From the NCBI GenBank assembly GCA_035551835.1, contig DASZMN010000040.1, positions 1 through 19,416 on the forward strand: a stretch of DNA of 19,416 bases. Direction: 5' to 3'. Shown piece after piece: positions 7,643-14,783 of the stretch. Each line of letters begins with the position of its first letter. Within the stretch, counting starts at the first letter, position 1. Origin of the DNA: Bog-473 sp035551835. Its GTDB lineage: Bacteria > Actinomycetota > Acidimicrobiia > Acidimicrobiales > RAAP-2. The translations under genes and the position numbers were made by a program. Under the pieces are notes generated by a model. That model was given only the letters and a program-made list of their open reading frames with translations. It searched no databases and was not told the origin of the DNA.

Positions 7643-8112
7643 CTCCACTGGCCCGGCTCGTAGTCGCCCGCCGGCTGGCGCACGATGACGTTGAACCGGT
7701 TGTAGAGGTTGATGAGGCCGACGAGCGCGACCAGCGCCCCCAGCTGCTCCTCGTCGTAGTGCTTGGCGGCGCGGGCCCACACCTCGTCGCTCACTCCTTC
7801 GGACGCGTCGGCGATCCGCGTGCCCTGTTCGGTCAGCTCGAGCGCAGCGCGCTCGGCCTCGGTGAAGACGGTGGCCTCCCGCCAGGCGGCCACCAGGTTG
7901 AGCCGCTGTTGGGACTCGCCGGCGAGCGCGGCGTCCTTGGAGTGCATGTCTGTGCAGTAGCCACAGCCGTTGATCTGGCTCGCCCGGAGCTTGACCAGCT
8001 CCTGGGTGGCGGCGGGCAGGCTCGACTCGGTGATCACCCGTCCGGCCGAGTTGATGTACTTGACGAATTTCGGGGCGATGGGGTTCTCGAACATGTTGAT
8101 GCGGGCGTCCAT
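7639..8112 (-). CDS. AhpD/carboxymuconolactone-decarboxylase-like protein, ECF41 partner (COE)
   Basis: This 157-residue protein has the AhpD-type motif CGYCTDMH: Cys50 and Cys53 form a redox CxxC, and His57 belongs to the proton relay. The family includes alkylhydroperoxidases and carboxymuconolactone decarboxylases; the CxxC-x3-H pattern favours a peroxidase-like redox function, but the substrate is unknown. Such proteins are the classic COE (carboxymuconolactone decarboxylase, oxidoreductase, epimerase) partners of ECF41 sigma factors, and an ECF41 gene lies directly upstream. The ATG at 8112 has an AAGGA site 7 bases upstream. A TGTCACA-N16-GGTC promoter precedes it. It converges on the esterase gene, with the two stop codons sharing bases 7639-7642. 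Confidence 0.92.
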   Translation of the reverse strand: MDARINMFENPIAPKFVKYINSAGRVITESSLPAATQELVKLRASQINGCGYCTDMHSKDAALAGESQQRLNLVAAWREATVFTEAERAALELTEQGTRIADASEGVSDEVWARAAKHYDEEQLGALVALVGLINLYNRFNVIVRQPAGDYEPGQWS

Positions 8113-8154
8113 GGTGCTGTTCCTTTCTCCTGTTGTGGTGTCTTCACCTATGAA

Positions 8155-8181
8155 GACCCGTTCCCGCTTCCTTTTGTGACA
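8155..8181 (-). promoter_or_regulatory. ECF41-type promoter of the AhpD-like gene
   Basis: On the minus strand TGTCACA (8181-8175), a 16-base spacer and GGTC (8158-8155) match the ECF41 promoter motif as I recall it (TGTCACA-N16-CGTC). The -35 is exact and the -10 matches at 3 of 4 bases. The predicted leader is about 35 bases and contains the ribosome binding site. Confidence 0.78.
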
Positions 8182-8256
8182 TCACATCGGATGACGTCGG
8201 TGGGGCCAAGCCCCGTGTCGACGGGCGCGACGGGAGACAGGTCAGCCAGCAGCACG

Positions 8257-9150
8257 TCAGCCCTCGAGGACCGCGAGGTCCAGCTGGGCCAGGCGTTCGG
8301 GATCGGCCAGGATGTCGAAGGCGACGATCCTGTCGCCCCGCACGGTGAAGGCCCCGACCGCGACCGGCGTGCCGTCCGGGCCGAACGAGACCGAACCGAC
8401 CACGCCGTTGACGAGCGCCGGCTGCACCAGCAGCCCGCGGGTGGAGAAGGCCTTGGCCCGTCGGGCCACGGCCAGCGCACCGTGCACCTCACGCGACCCG
8501 CCGCCGCTTGCGGCGATGGCGCCTTCGTCGGCCCGTAGCACCACGTCGGGGTCGAGCACGGTGAGCAAGGCATCGAAGTCGCCGTCGCGGGCAGCGGCCA
8601 TGAAGGCGTTGACGACGGCGCGCTGGCGCTCGATGTCAGTATCGGGGACCGTCGCCTGGCCCTGGACGCGCCGGCGGGCACGGCTCGCCAGCTGGCGCGC
8701 CGCCTCGGGCGTGCGGTCGACGATCGGCGCGATCTCCTCGAACGGCACCGCGAAGATGTCGTGGAGCACGAAGGCAAGCCGCTCAGGCGGGCTGAGCGTA
8801 TCCAGCACCACGAGCAGGGCTACGCCGACCGAGTCCGCCAGGAGCGCTTGGTGTTCGGGGTCGGTCCCGTCCGGGCGGTCGATGATCGGGTCGGGCATGT
8901 GCGGCGCGAAGGGTTCCTCGCGCCGGGTCTGACGCGAGCGCAGTTTGTTGAGCGATACCCGGGCGACGACGGTCGTCAGCCAGGCCTGCAGGTTCTCCAC
9001 GTCGCTCGTGTCGGCACGGCTGAAGCGCAACCAGGCATCCTGGACGGCGTCGTCCGCGTCGCTGAGCGAGCCCAGCATCCGGTAGGCGACGGCCCGCAGA
9101 TGGGGCCGGTTCTCCTCGAAGCGCTCGTTCAGCCAGTCGGCGTGCCCCAC
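8257..9150 (-). CDS. ECF41-group (SigJ-like) RNA polymerase sigma factor with SnoaL-like C-terminal domain
   Basis: This 297-residue sigma factor has region 2 at about residues 13-75 (RMLGSLSDADDAVQDAWLRF) and region 4 at about 108-162 (LSPPERLAFVLHDIFAVPFEEIAPIVDRTPEAARQL...). A SnoaL/NTF2-like domain follows at about 172-290, which in ECF41 contacts the sigma core and modulates activity without an anti-sigma factor. Its hallmark motifs are degenerate: the linker WLPEP appears as HMPDP (84-88), DGGGR as SGGGS (about 215-219) and the terminal NPDKL as ADPERL (282-287). I start at the GTG at 9150 because AGGAG lies 7 bases upstream. The GTG at 9156 is in frame but only 1 base from that site. 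An ECF41-like promoter lies upstream of this gene too. Confidence 0.93.
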   Translation of the reverse strand: MGHADWLNERFEENRPHLRAVAYRMLGSLSDADDAVQDAWLRFSRADTSDVENLQAWLTTVVARVSLNKLRSRQTRREEPFAPHMPDPIIDRPDGTDPEHQALLADSVGVALLVVLDTLSPPERLAFVLHDIFAVPFEEIAPIVDRTPEAARQLASRARRRVQGQATVPDTDIERQRAVVNAFMAAARDGDFDALLTVLDPDVVLRADEGAIAASGGGSREVHGALAVARRAKAFSTRGLLVQPALVNGVVGSVSFGPDGTPVAVGAFTVRGDRIVAFDILADPERLAQLDLAVLEG

Positions 9151-9187
9151 GCTCACACTCCTCCCGCGCGTTGGTTCATAGCACTGA

Positions 9188-9214
9188 GACCCGCCGGGCC
9201 CCGCGGATGTGACG
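9188..9214 (-). promoter_or_regulatory. Second ECF41-like promoter, upstream of the sigma gene itself
   Basis: On the minus strand CGTCACA (9214-9208), a 16-base spacer and GGTC (9191-9188) differ from the promoter of the partner gene only in the first -35 base. Spacing and -10 are identical although the spacers are unrelated in sequence. It would place the transcription start about 30 bases before the GTG at 9150, which suggests positive autoregulation. Confidence 0.65.
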
Positions 9215-9222
9215 TCCTCCGG

Positions 9223-9248
9223 AGGCCCGCCGGCCAGGCCCGCCGGCC
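9223..9248. repeat. 13-bp perfect tandem duplication
   Basis: AGGCCCGCCGGCC occurs twice in direct succession (9223-9235 and 9236-9248) between the ECF41 promoter and the transpeptidase stop. It is part of a very GC-rich 80-base spacer. Its function is unknown; it may be replication slippage. Confidence 0.6.
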
Positions 9249-9250
9249 AG

Positions 9251-9271
9251 GGCCGCCCGGAGAAGGCGGCC
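9251..9271 (-). terminator. Possible terminator hairpin downstream of the transpeptidase gene
   Basis: GGCCGCC (9251-9257) pairs with GGCGGCC (9265-9271) across a 7-base loop, 36 bases past the transpeptidase stop. It has a strong stem but no T run. It could insulate the ECF41 promoter from read-through. Confidence 0.4.
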
Positions 9272-9306
9272 GGGGGCAGCCGGGGGAGGCCGGGGGAGGA
9301 AGCGGT

Positions 9307-10119
9307 CTAGCCGCTGACGATGTCGATCGGCGATCCGGCTGGGATGATGGACAGCTGCGCCAGGTCGGCATCGTGGAGCCGGATGCACCCGTGCGAGATA
9401 GCGGCACCGGTCGTGCCGATCAGGGCATCGTCGCCCGCCGTGATCGGTCCGTGGATCCCGATGATCGCATCACCCGAGTTCTCCCAGTCGGTGTAGGTGT
9501 CGGAGTGGTCGGAGGTGACGAGGACGAAGGGCCCGTAGCCCGGGCCGGGCGACGGGTACTGCATCGGCATGAAGTACTGGCCCGCCGGCGTCGGGTCGTC
9601 GGGCGCGCCGATGCCGGCGGGGAAGTCGAAGATCTGCGTGCCGCCGTCGTAGACGAGCAGGTGCATCGTCGCCAGGTCCACGACCATGGCGTAGGGCGTG
9701 TTGGAGAGCGTCACGTCGCTCTGCTGCACCCAGATGGTCGAGCCGTTCGGCCGTTGCGCGAGCCGCACCTCGAGCCAGCCCGGCGTGGTGGCGATCACGG
9801 GCAGGATCGACGGATAGCCGTACCAGCTGCCCGGGACGGTCATCGACGGCGTGGGCGCGCCGGCGGTTGCGTAGCCGGGGATGTCGCCGTCGGTCTGTGC
9901 GACGAGGGTGCTCGCCGGGACCGAGAACGGGTTGAGGTTCACCGTCGTCGTGGTGGTGGTCGCGATTTTGGAGGCGGCCGCCTCGGTGGAGCGGTGCGCG
10001 CCGTGCGGCGGGCGGACCGGGGCTGCCTTCGGCCCGGCGGCGCGCGCGCCACAGCCGGCGGCGACCACCGCCAGGGCGATCACTGCGACCACCCCTCCCA
10101 GCCGGCGAATACCAGTCAT
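9307..10119 (-). CDS. L,D-transpeptidase (YkuD domain) lipoprotein
   Basis: This 270-residue exported cell-wall enzyme forms 3-3 peptidoglycan cross-links or attaches proteins. The N-terminus has a basic start (MTGIRR), a hydrophobic helix and a lipobox VAAGC with Cys23 as the predicted lipidated residue. A low-complexity stretch including six consecutive Thr (54-59) forms a spacer. Residues about 75-135 may be a small SH3-like domain. The YkuD catalytic domain spans about 141-269 with IHG (His223) and the signature SHGCIRL; Cys245 is the nucleophile and His243 is conserved. The ATG at 10119 has only a weak G-rich ribosome binding site. The gene is divergent from the RidA gene across a 185-base spacer. 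Confidence 0.93.
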   Translation of the reverse strand: MTGIRRLGGVVAVIALAVVAAGCGARAAGPKAAPVRPPHGAHRSTEAAASKIATTTTTTVNLNPFSVPASTLVAQTDGDIPGYATAGAPTPSMTVPGSWYGYPSILPVIATTPGWLEVRLAQRPNGSTIWVQQSDVTLSNTPYAMVVDLATMHLLVYDGGTQIFDFPAGIGAPDDPTPAGQYFMPMQYPSPGPGYGPFVLVTSDHSDTYTDWENSGDAIIGIHGPITAGDDALIGTTGAAISHGCIRLHDADLAQLSIIPAGSPIDIVSG

Positions 10120-10230
10120 GCGACCCCCGTTCGGCGCACAATGGTAACGCCCGGTTGCGGGCCTGCCGGCGGCGGCGGCGACGACGTCGGCGGCGACGGC
10201 GCCGCAGATCCCTGGCGGTCGGAACGGCCG

Positions 10231-10270
10231 GGGTGGCCCGGGGTGGCCCGGGGTGGCCCGGGGTGGCCGG
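10231..10270. repeat. 10-bp tandem repeat (GGGTGGCCCG, four copies)
   Basis: Three exact copies and a fourth with a changed end run head to tail in the spacer between the divergent transpeptidase and RidA genes, 35 bases before the RidA start. The 10-bp period is about one helical turn, so any bound protein would see the copies on one face. No binding protein can be named. Confidence 0.8.
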
Positions 10271-10304
10271 TGTGGCCGGAAGTGTCGGAATGGGAGGATG
10301 CGCC

Positions 10305-10745
10305 ATGACCGAACGCCAGCGCATCGCCTCGGGGTCCCCGTTCGAGTCCACCATCGGCTTCAGCCGGGCCATGCGGGTGGGGGACGTGGGGGATCGCGTC
10401 CTCGTCTCGGGGACGGGCCCGGTGGTGGCGGACGGCCGCTGCCCGGACGACGCCGGCGCGCAGGCCCGCCGGTGCTTCGAGATCATCGCCGCCGCACTCG
10501 ACGAGGCAGGCGCGTCGCTCGACGACGTCGTGCGCACCCGCATGTACCTCACGTCGGCCGACGACGCCGATGCGGTGGGCACGGTGCACGGCGAGCTCCT
10601 GGGCTACGTGCGACCCGCCGCGACCATGGTTGTGGTGGCGGGGTTGCTCGACCCCGCCTGGAAGGTGGAGATCGAAGCGGAGGCGGTGGTGCCCGACAGG
10701 GCCAGGGCGACGGCCACGGCCAGGGGCCAGGGCCCGCTGCACTAG
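10305..10745 (+). CDS. RidA/YjgF/UK114-family protein
   Basis: This 146-residue protein belongs to the small trimeric family whose best-known members deaminate reactive enamine/imine intermediates from PLP enzymes. Conserved features are the N-terminal GSPFE and VLVSGTGPV strand, VVRTRMYLT with the carboxylate-binding Arg (about 83), and the C-terminal PAATMVVVAGLLDP-WKVEIEAEAV block. The N-terminal sequence and short basic/Ala tail suggest a divergent Rid subfamily rather than canonical RidA, so the substrate is uncertain. The ATG at 10305 has GGGAGG 9 bases upstream. The TAG stop lies 12 bases before the next gene and doubles as the start of a -10-like box for it. Confidence 0.9.
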   Translation: MTERQRIASGSPFESTIGFSRAMRVGDVGDRVLVSGTGPVVADGRCPDDAGAQARRCFEIIAAALDEAGASLDDVVRTRMYLTSADDADAVGTVHGELLGYVRPAATMVVVAGLLDPAWKVEIEAEAVVPDRARATATARGQGPLH

Positions 10746-10748
10746 CCT
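10743..10748 (+). promoter_or_regulatory. Putative -10 box made from the RidA stop codon
   Basis: TAGCCT begins with the TAG stop of the RidA gene and lies 9 bases before the ATG at 10758, with no ribosome binding site between. It could start a nearly leaderless transcript of the acyltransferase, in addition to read-through from the RidA gene. The spacing is slightly long. Confidence 0.35.
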
Positions 10749-10757
10749 CACGCGTTC

Positions 10758-12092
10758 ATGGCGGCTGGTGCACGGGTCGTGCGCGCCCTCGATCCGGCGG
10801 AGCGTTACTTCTGGCTGCTCGGCGAGATCGGCAGCGTCAACGCGGTGCTGTCCGTCTACGCGGAGCGCACCTTCGAGGAGGGCGAGCTGGCCGGCGCGCT
10901 GGCGGCGCTGCAGCGCCGGCACCCGCTGCTGCGGGCGCGGGTCGAGGTCGTCGACGGCGAGCCGGTGTTCGTGTCGACCGGGGGCGAGATTCCCCTCAGT
11001 ATCGAGCCGCTCGGGCCCGGTGAGCCGGTGCCGGTGGCCGAGATGCAGGTGCGGCCGCACCCGCCCGCGCCGCATCCGCTGGCGCGCCTCGTCTACCTGC
11101 CGATCGAGGGCGAGGACCGCTCGGTGCTCGTCCTGGTCGCGCACCACGTGTTCGTCGACGGGAACGCGGCCCGCTTCCTCTTGACGCAACTGGCGCAGGT
11201 GATCGAGGGCGGCGACGCGGCGCTCGGTGCGTCCGACCACGTCCCGCCGCCGCTGCACGACCACTTCCCCGAGTCGCTGCGCTCGCCGCGGGCGGTGGTC
11301 GAGATCCTCGGCGCGGTGCGCGACGAGCGGAGCGGCCAGCCGGCGCCCAGCGACTTCCCGTTCCACGCCCGCGGCGCGCGCGGGCTGTGGCCGCAGCACG
11401 CCATTCTCACCCTCGAGGGCGACGGGCTGTCTTCGTTCGTGGCGCAGGCGAAGGCGACGGGCTCCACGGTCACCGGCGCGGTGGGTGCCGTCATGCTCGA
11501 GGCCGGCGCCGCCCTCTTCCCGACCGACGAGCCCCGCTGGCTCTGCCTGGCCAGCGCGACCGACCTGCGACCGCGGGTGGAGCCGCCGCTGGCGCTCGAC
11601 GACGCGCAGATCGCCATCGGGATGCTGTGCACCCCGTATATGGTCTCGGAGGCGACGAGGGACACGCTCGCGCGCACCATCGGTGAGCAGATCTTGCGCG
11701 AGGTCGGGCGCGGCGAGAGCCACCTCTTCTACCGCGTCGCCCGTATCGGCACCTATGCGCCGACCGAGGCGGGCCTCGCCGCGTTCGCCAAGTGGGTGGA
11801 CGCGACGCCGCAGAACATCACCGTGAGCAGCCTGGGCATCATCGATGACGCGGGCGCCCCGCCGTGGCTGCGCCGCCTGACGACGACGATGCCCGCGGGG
11901 TCCAACCAGCTGGCGTTCGTGACGTCCGCCACCTACCGGGGCGAGCTCGTCATCAACGTCTCCACGGACTCGGCCAAGCTGCCCGAGGAGGTCGCCGATC
12001 GGTTCGTGGCCGAGATCGCGGCCCGGACGGGTTCGCGGCTAGAGCAGACGACGAGGTACCGGCCCGAGGGTTCCCCGTCTGAGGAGTCTTAG
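10758..12092 (+). CDS. Condensation-domain/PapA-like acyltransferase
   Basis: This 444-residue protein has the CoA-dependent acyltransferase/condensation fold. The catalytic motif HHxxxDG is seen as HHVFVDG at 129-135, preceded by the family-typical HPLLRARV (55-62). DLRPRV (269-274) and an ITVSSLG-type strand (about 354) match the bridging region of PapA5, wax-ester and alcohol acetyltransferases. It should move an acyl group from CoA or a carrier protein to an alcohol or amine. No polyketide, peptide synthetase or carrier-protein gene is in the window, so it is stand-alone here. The ATG at 10758 has no ribosome binding site. Its TAG stop shares bases 12089-12092 with the convergent serine hydrolase stop. 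Confidence 0.82.
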   Translation: MAAGARVVRALDPAERYFWLLGEIGSVNAVLSVYAERTFEEGELAGALAALQRRHPLLRARVEVVDGEPVFVSTGGEIPLSIEPLGPGEPVPVAEMQVRPHPPAPHPLARLVYLPIEGEDRSVLVLVAHHVFVDGNAARFLLTQLAQVIEGGDAALGASDHVPPPLHDHFPESLRSPRAVVEILGAVRDERSGQPAPSDFPFHARGARGLWPQHAILTLEGDGLSSFVAQAKATGSTVTGAVGAVMLEAGAALFPTDEPRWLCLASATDLRPRVEPPLALDDAQIAIGMLCTPYMVSEATRDTLARTIGEQILREVGRGESHLFYRVARIGTYAPTEAGLAAFAKWVDATPQNITVSSLGIIDDAGAPPWLRRLTTTMPAGSNQLAFVTSATYRGELVINVSTDSAKLPEEVADRFVAEIAARTGSRLEQTTRYRPEGSPSEES

Positions 12093-13225
12093 GACAGGTG
12101 GCTCATCACGGCGGCGGTGACGATGTTCACGCCGCGCAGGTCGCCGACGAGGCCTGACTCCATGCGGTTCATCACGTAGCAGACGGTGAATTCGCCCTCC
12201 TGATCCATGATGATGACCGAGCCGCCGTAGCCGCCCCAGTAGCAGGCGTGCGGGCCCAGGGGCATGTCGGGGGGATTGCTCAGGCCGTAGCCCATGCCGA
12301 TGCGCTGCTGGACGCCGAGCACCTTGTCGATGCCCTCCGCCTGCACCTCGAAGATGGGGTCGGTGGACTCGGCGGCAAGCAGGCGCACCCCGCGCGCCTG
12401 GCCGCGGCCGGCGATGACCGACTGCACGGCGGCGACCGAGCGGGCGTTGCCCTGGCCGTTGGCGGCGGGGATCTCGGCCCGGCGCCACCATTCGTTCTGG
12501 GCCACGGACGCCTCGACCGGCGGGTTGAGGAAGGTCTTCAACATGAGGTCGCTGACCTGTCCCTCCATGGCGTCGAGGTCGATCGGTGGCGGCGGGATCA
12601 CGTTGGAGACCCGGTGGTCCTCGCTCGCGGGCAGCCCGATGGAGAAGTCCGCCTCGAGCGGCTTGGCCACCTCGCGGGCGAACCAGGCGCCGATGCTCTC
12701 GCCCGTGATGCGGCGCACGATCTCGCCGATCAGGTAGCCCTGGGTCACGGCGTGATAGCCCGAACCGGTGCCCGGCTCCCACCACGGCGCTTGGGCGGCC
12801 AACCGGGACGTGCAGAGATCCCAGTTGGCGAGGTCCTCGGTCTGGAGCGGCTCCTCCCAGCCGGACAGCCCGGACGTGTGCCCCATGATGTGGCGGACCT
12901 CGATCTTCTCCTTGCCGGCCTGGGCGAACTCGGGCCAGTACTGGGCCACCGGGGCGTGGAAGTCGACCTCGCCGCGGTCGTACAGCATGAGCATGCAGAG
13001 GAACGTCATGGTCTTGGTGGTGGACCAGACGTTGGTGATCGTGTCGCGCTCCCAGGGCTTCGTCTTCTCGGGATCGGCCCAGCCGCCCCAGATGTCGACG
13101 ACCGGCTCGCCGTGGAGAAAGACGGCGACGGACGCGCCGACGTCCTCGCCTCTGTCGAGCTGTCCGGCCAGCGTGGTGCGGACGGACTCGAAGCGCGGCT
13201 CGTAGGTTCCTTGTATCTCTGCCAT
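12089..13225 (-). CDS. Beta-lactamase-fold serine hydrolase (EstB/class C-like esterase)
   Basis: This 378-residue hydrolase has the serine nucleophile motif SxxK as STTK (Ser68, Lys71) and a second-motif tyrosine as SGYHAV (Tyr157). The third motif is a WGGYGGS near the C-terminus in place of KTG/HTG. MGHTSGLSGW (about 114-123) is typical of the family. There is no signal peptide, so it is probably a cytosolic esterase or acyltransferase rather than a beta-lactamase. The ATG at 13225 follows a G-rich site. The gene diverges from the FAD oxidoreductase across 127 bases and converges on the PapA-like gene with overlapping stop codons. Confidence 0.9.
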   Translation of the reverse strand: MAEIQGTYEPRFESVRTTLAGQLDRGEDVGASVAVFLHGEPVVDIWGGWADPEKTKPWERDTITNVWSTTKTMTFLCMLMLYDRGEVDFHAPVAQYWPEFAQAGKEKIEVRHIMGHTSGLSGWEEPLQTEDLANWDLCTSRLAAQAPWWEPGTGSGYHAVTQGYLIGEIVRRITGESIGAWFAREVAKPLEADFSIGLPASEDHRVSNVIPPPPIDLDAMEGQVSDLMLKTFLNPPVEASVAQNEWWRRAEIPAANGQGNARSVAAVQSVIAGRGQARGVRLLAAESTDPIFEVQAEGIDKVLGVQQRIGMGYGLSNPPDMPLGPHACYWGGYGGSVIIMDQEGEFTVCYVMNRMESGLVGDLRGVNIVTAAVMSHLS

Positions 13226-13340
13226 TCGATGGGCCCCCTATTCGGTCCGGACATTGGTGCTCCGGCGGCGTGATCGCTGGTTGCTGGTCGTTGCAGTTGT
13301 GCGGCAGGCAACCTAGTGCCCGGGCGCAACGGACGATGGG

Positions 13341-13346
13341 TAGCGT
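13341..13346 (+). promoter_or_regulatory. Putative -10 box for leaderless FAD oxidoreductase mRNA
   Basis: TAGCGT ends 6 bases before the GTG at 13353 and there is no ribosome binding site, so transcription would start at the start codon. The spacing is canonical for a leaderless gene. No clear -35 element was found. Confidence 0.5.
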
Positions 13347-13352
13347 CGGATC

Positions 13353-14774
13353 GTGGACCGCCTCGATGCCGTCGTGGTCGGGTCCGGGCCCAACGGGCTG
13401 GCCGCGGCGCTCACACTGGCCCGGGCCGGGCGGGCGGTCGAGGTGTTCGAGGGCGCGCCGAGCGTCGGGGGCGGCACCCGCACCGAGGAGCTGACGCTCC
13501 CGGGGTACCACCACGACGTCTGCTCGGCCGTCCACCCGTCGCTGGTGGCCTCCCCGTTCTTTCGTGCTCTCGACCTGCCGGCGCTCGGCGTGGTCCTCCG
13601 ACAGCCCGAGGTGGCGTTCGCCCAGCCGCTCGGGGGTGGGCGTGCCGCCGCCGCCTATCGGGACGTGGCCGAGACGGCATCGCACTTCGGGGGTGACGCG
13701 GTGGCCTATCGGCACCTCGTGGGCCCGCTGGTCGACCAGCTCGACCGCATCGTCCCCTACGTGCTCGGGCCCATGCGCAGCATCCCGGCCCACCCGCTCA
13801 CGCTGGCGCGTTTCGCCGCCGTGGGCACCCCGTCGGTCCGGTACGCGACGCGGCACTTCTCGACCGACGCCGCCCGCGCGCTGCTGGCGGGTGCGGCCGC
13901 GCACTCGATGGAGCCGTTGACGGCGCCGCTGACCGCGTCGTTCGCGCTCCTCCTCACCGCGCTCGGCCACGGCGTGGGGTGGCCGGTCGTCGAGGGTGGT
14001 AGCGCTGCCATCACCCAGGGCCTGGCGGCCGAGGTGCGCCGCCTCGGGGGTGTCGTGCACACCGGCTCATGGGTGCGCGCACTGGCCGATCTCCCGCCGG
14101 CACGGGCCGTCCTGCTCGACACGTCGCCGCGCCAGTTCGTTGCGCTGGCCGGCCACCGGCTCACGCCGCGGGCGGCGCGGCCGTGGCTGCGCTTTCGCCC
14201 CGGCCCGGGGACGTGCAAGGTGGACTGGGCGCTCAACGGCCCGGTGCCCTGGGGGGCCGACGCGTGCCGGCGCACGGTGACGGTCCATGTGGGCGGCACC
14301 TTCGACGAGATCGCCCGCGCCGAGGCGGAGGTGGCGGCCGGGCACCACGCCGAGCGTCCCTTCGTGCTCTTGGCCCAGCCGTCCGTCGTCGACCCGACGC
14401 GTGCCCCGGCCGGCAAGCACACGCTCTGGGGCTACTGCCACGTGCCCAACGGATCGAACGTGGACATGACCGAGCAGATCGAGGCGCAGATCGAGCGCTT
14501 CGCTCCGGGGTTCCGGGACCTGATCGCGGCGCGGGCCGTGCGCACGGCGGCCGAGGCGGAAGCTCAGAACCCCAACCTGCTCGGCGGCGACGTCAACGGT
14601 GGCGCGCAGACGCTGCGCCAGACGTTCTTCCGGCCGGTGGCACGGTGGAACCCGTACCGGACAGCGGTCGAGGGGGTGTATCTCTGCTCGGCCTCGACCC
14701 CGCCCGGAGGCGGGGTGCACGGGATGTGCGGGGTGGCGGCGGCGGAAGTGGTCCTGCGGGACCGGTTCTCGTAG
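13353..14774 (+). CDS. FAD-dependent oxidoreductase, phytoene-desaturase/CrtI-like
   Basis: This 473-residue flavoprotein has the dinucleotide motif VVGSGPNGLAAA (GxGxxG at 10-15) with the acidic residue of the second strand in VEVFEGAPSVGGG. A C-terminal FAD-binding block reads GVYLCSASTPPGGGVHGMCG (about 443-462). This is the large 'NAD(P)/FAD-dependent oxidoreductase' group around CrtI and human PYROXD2, whose substrates are mostly unknown. No carotenoid biosynthesis gene is nearby, so carotenoid desaturation should not be assumed. The start is the GTG at 13353, which puts the dinucleotide fold right at the N-terminus; a TAGCGT box 6 bases upstream suggests a leaderless mRNA. It ends 9 bases from the convergent stop of a small gene. 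Confidence 0.88.
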   Translation: MDRLDAVVVGSGPNGLAAALTLARAGRAVEVFEGAPSVGGGTRTEELTLPGYHHDVCSAVHPSLVASPFFRALDLPALGVVLRQPEVAFAQPLGGGRAAAAYRDVAETASHFGGDAVAYRHLVGPLVDQLDRIVPYVLGPMRSIPAHPLTLARFAAVGTPSVRYATRHFSTDAARALLAGAAAHSMEPLTAPLTASFALLLTALGHGVGWPVVEGGSAAITQGLAAEVRRLGGVVHTGSWVRALADLPPARAVLLDTSPRQFVALAGHRLTPRAARPWLRFRPGPGTCKVDWALNGPVPWGADACRRTVTVHVGGTFDEIARAEAEVAAGHHAERPFVLLAQPSVVDPTRAPAGKHTLWGYCHVPNGSNVDMTEQIEAQIERFAPGFRDLIAARAVRTAAEAEAQNPNLLGGDVNGGAQTLRQTFFRPVARWNPYRTAVEGVYLCSASTPPGGGVHGMCGVAAAEVVLRDRFS

Positions 14775-14783
14775 GAAGGAGGG

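Noticed and set aside
10116..11723. 535-codon minus-strand frame over the RidA and acyltransferase genes
   Set aside because: Overlaps two well-supported plus-strand genes and its His/Arg/Gly-rich translation matches no family.
13279..13313. GGTTGC...GCAACC inverted repeat between the serine hydrolase and FAD oxidoreductase
   Set aside because: Only 6 bp with a 23-base gap and no extension in either direction; expected by chance.
12039..14060. 673-codon open frame on the minus strand spanning the serine hydrolase and FAD oxidoreductase
   Set aside because: Out of frame with the real genes, Arg/Pro/Gly-rich composition and no motif; a compositional artefact.
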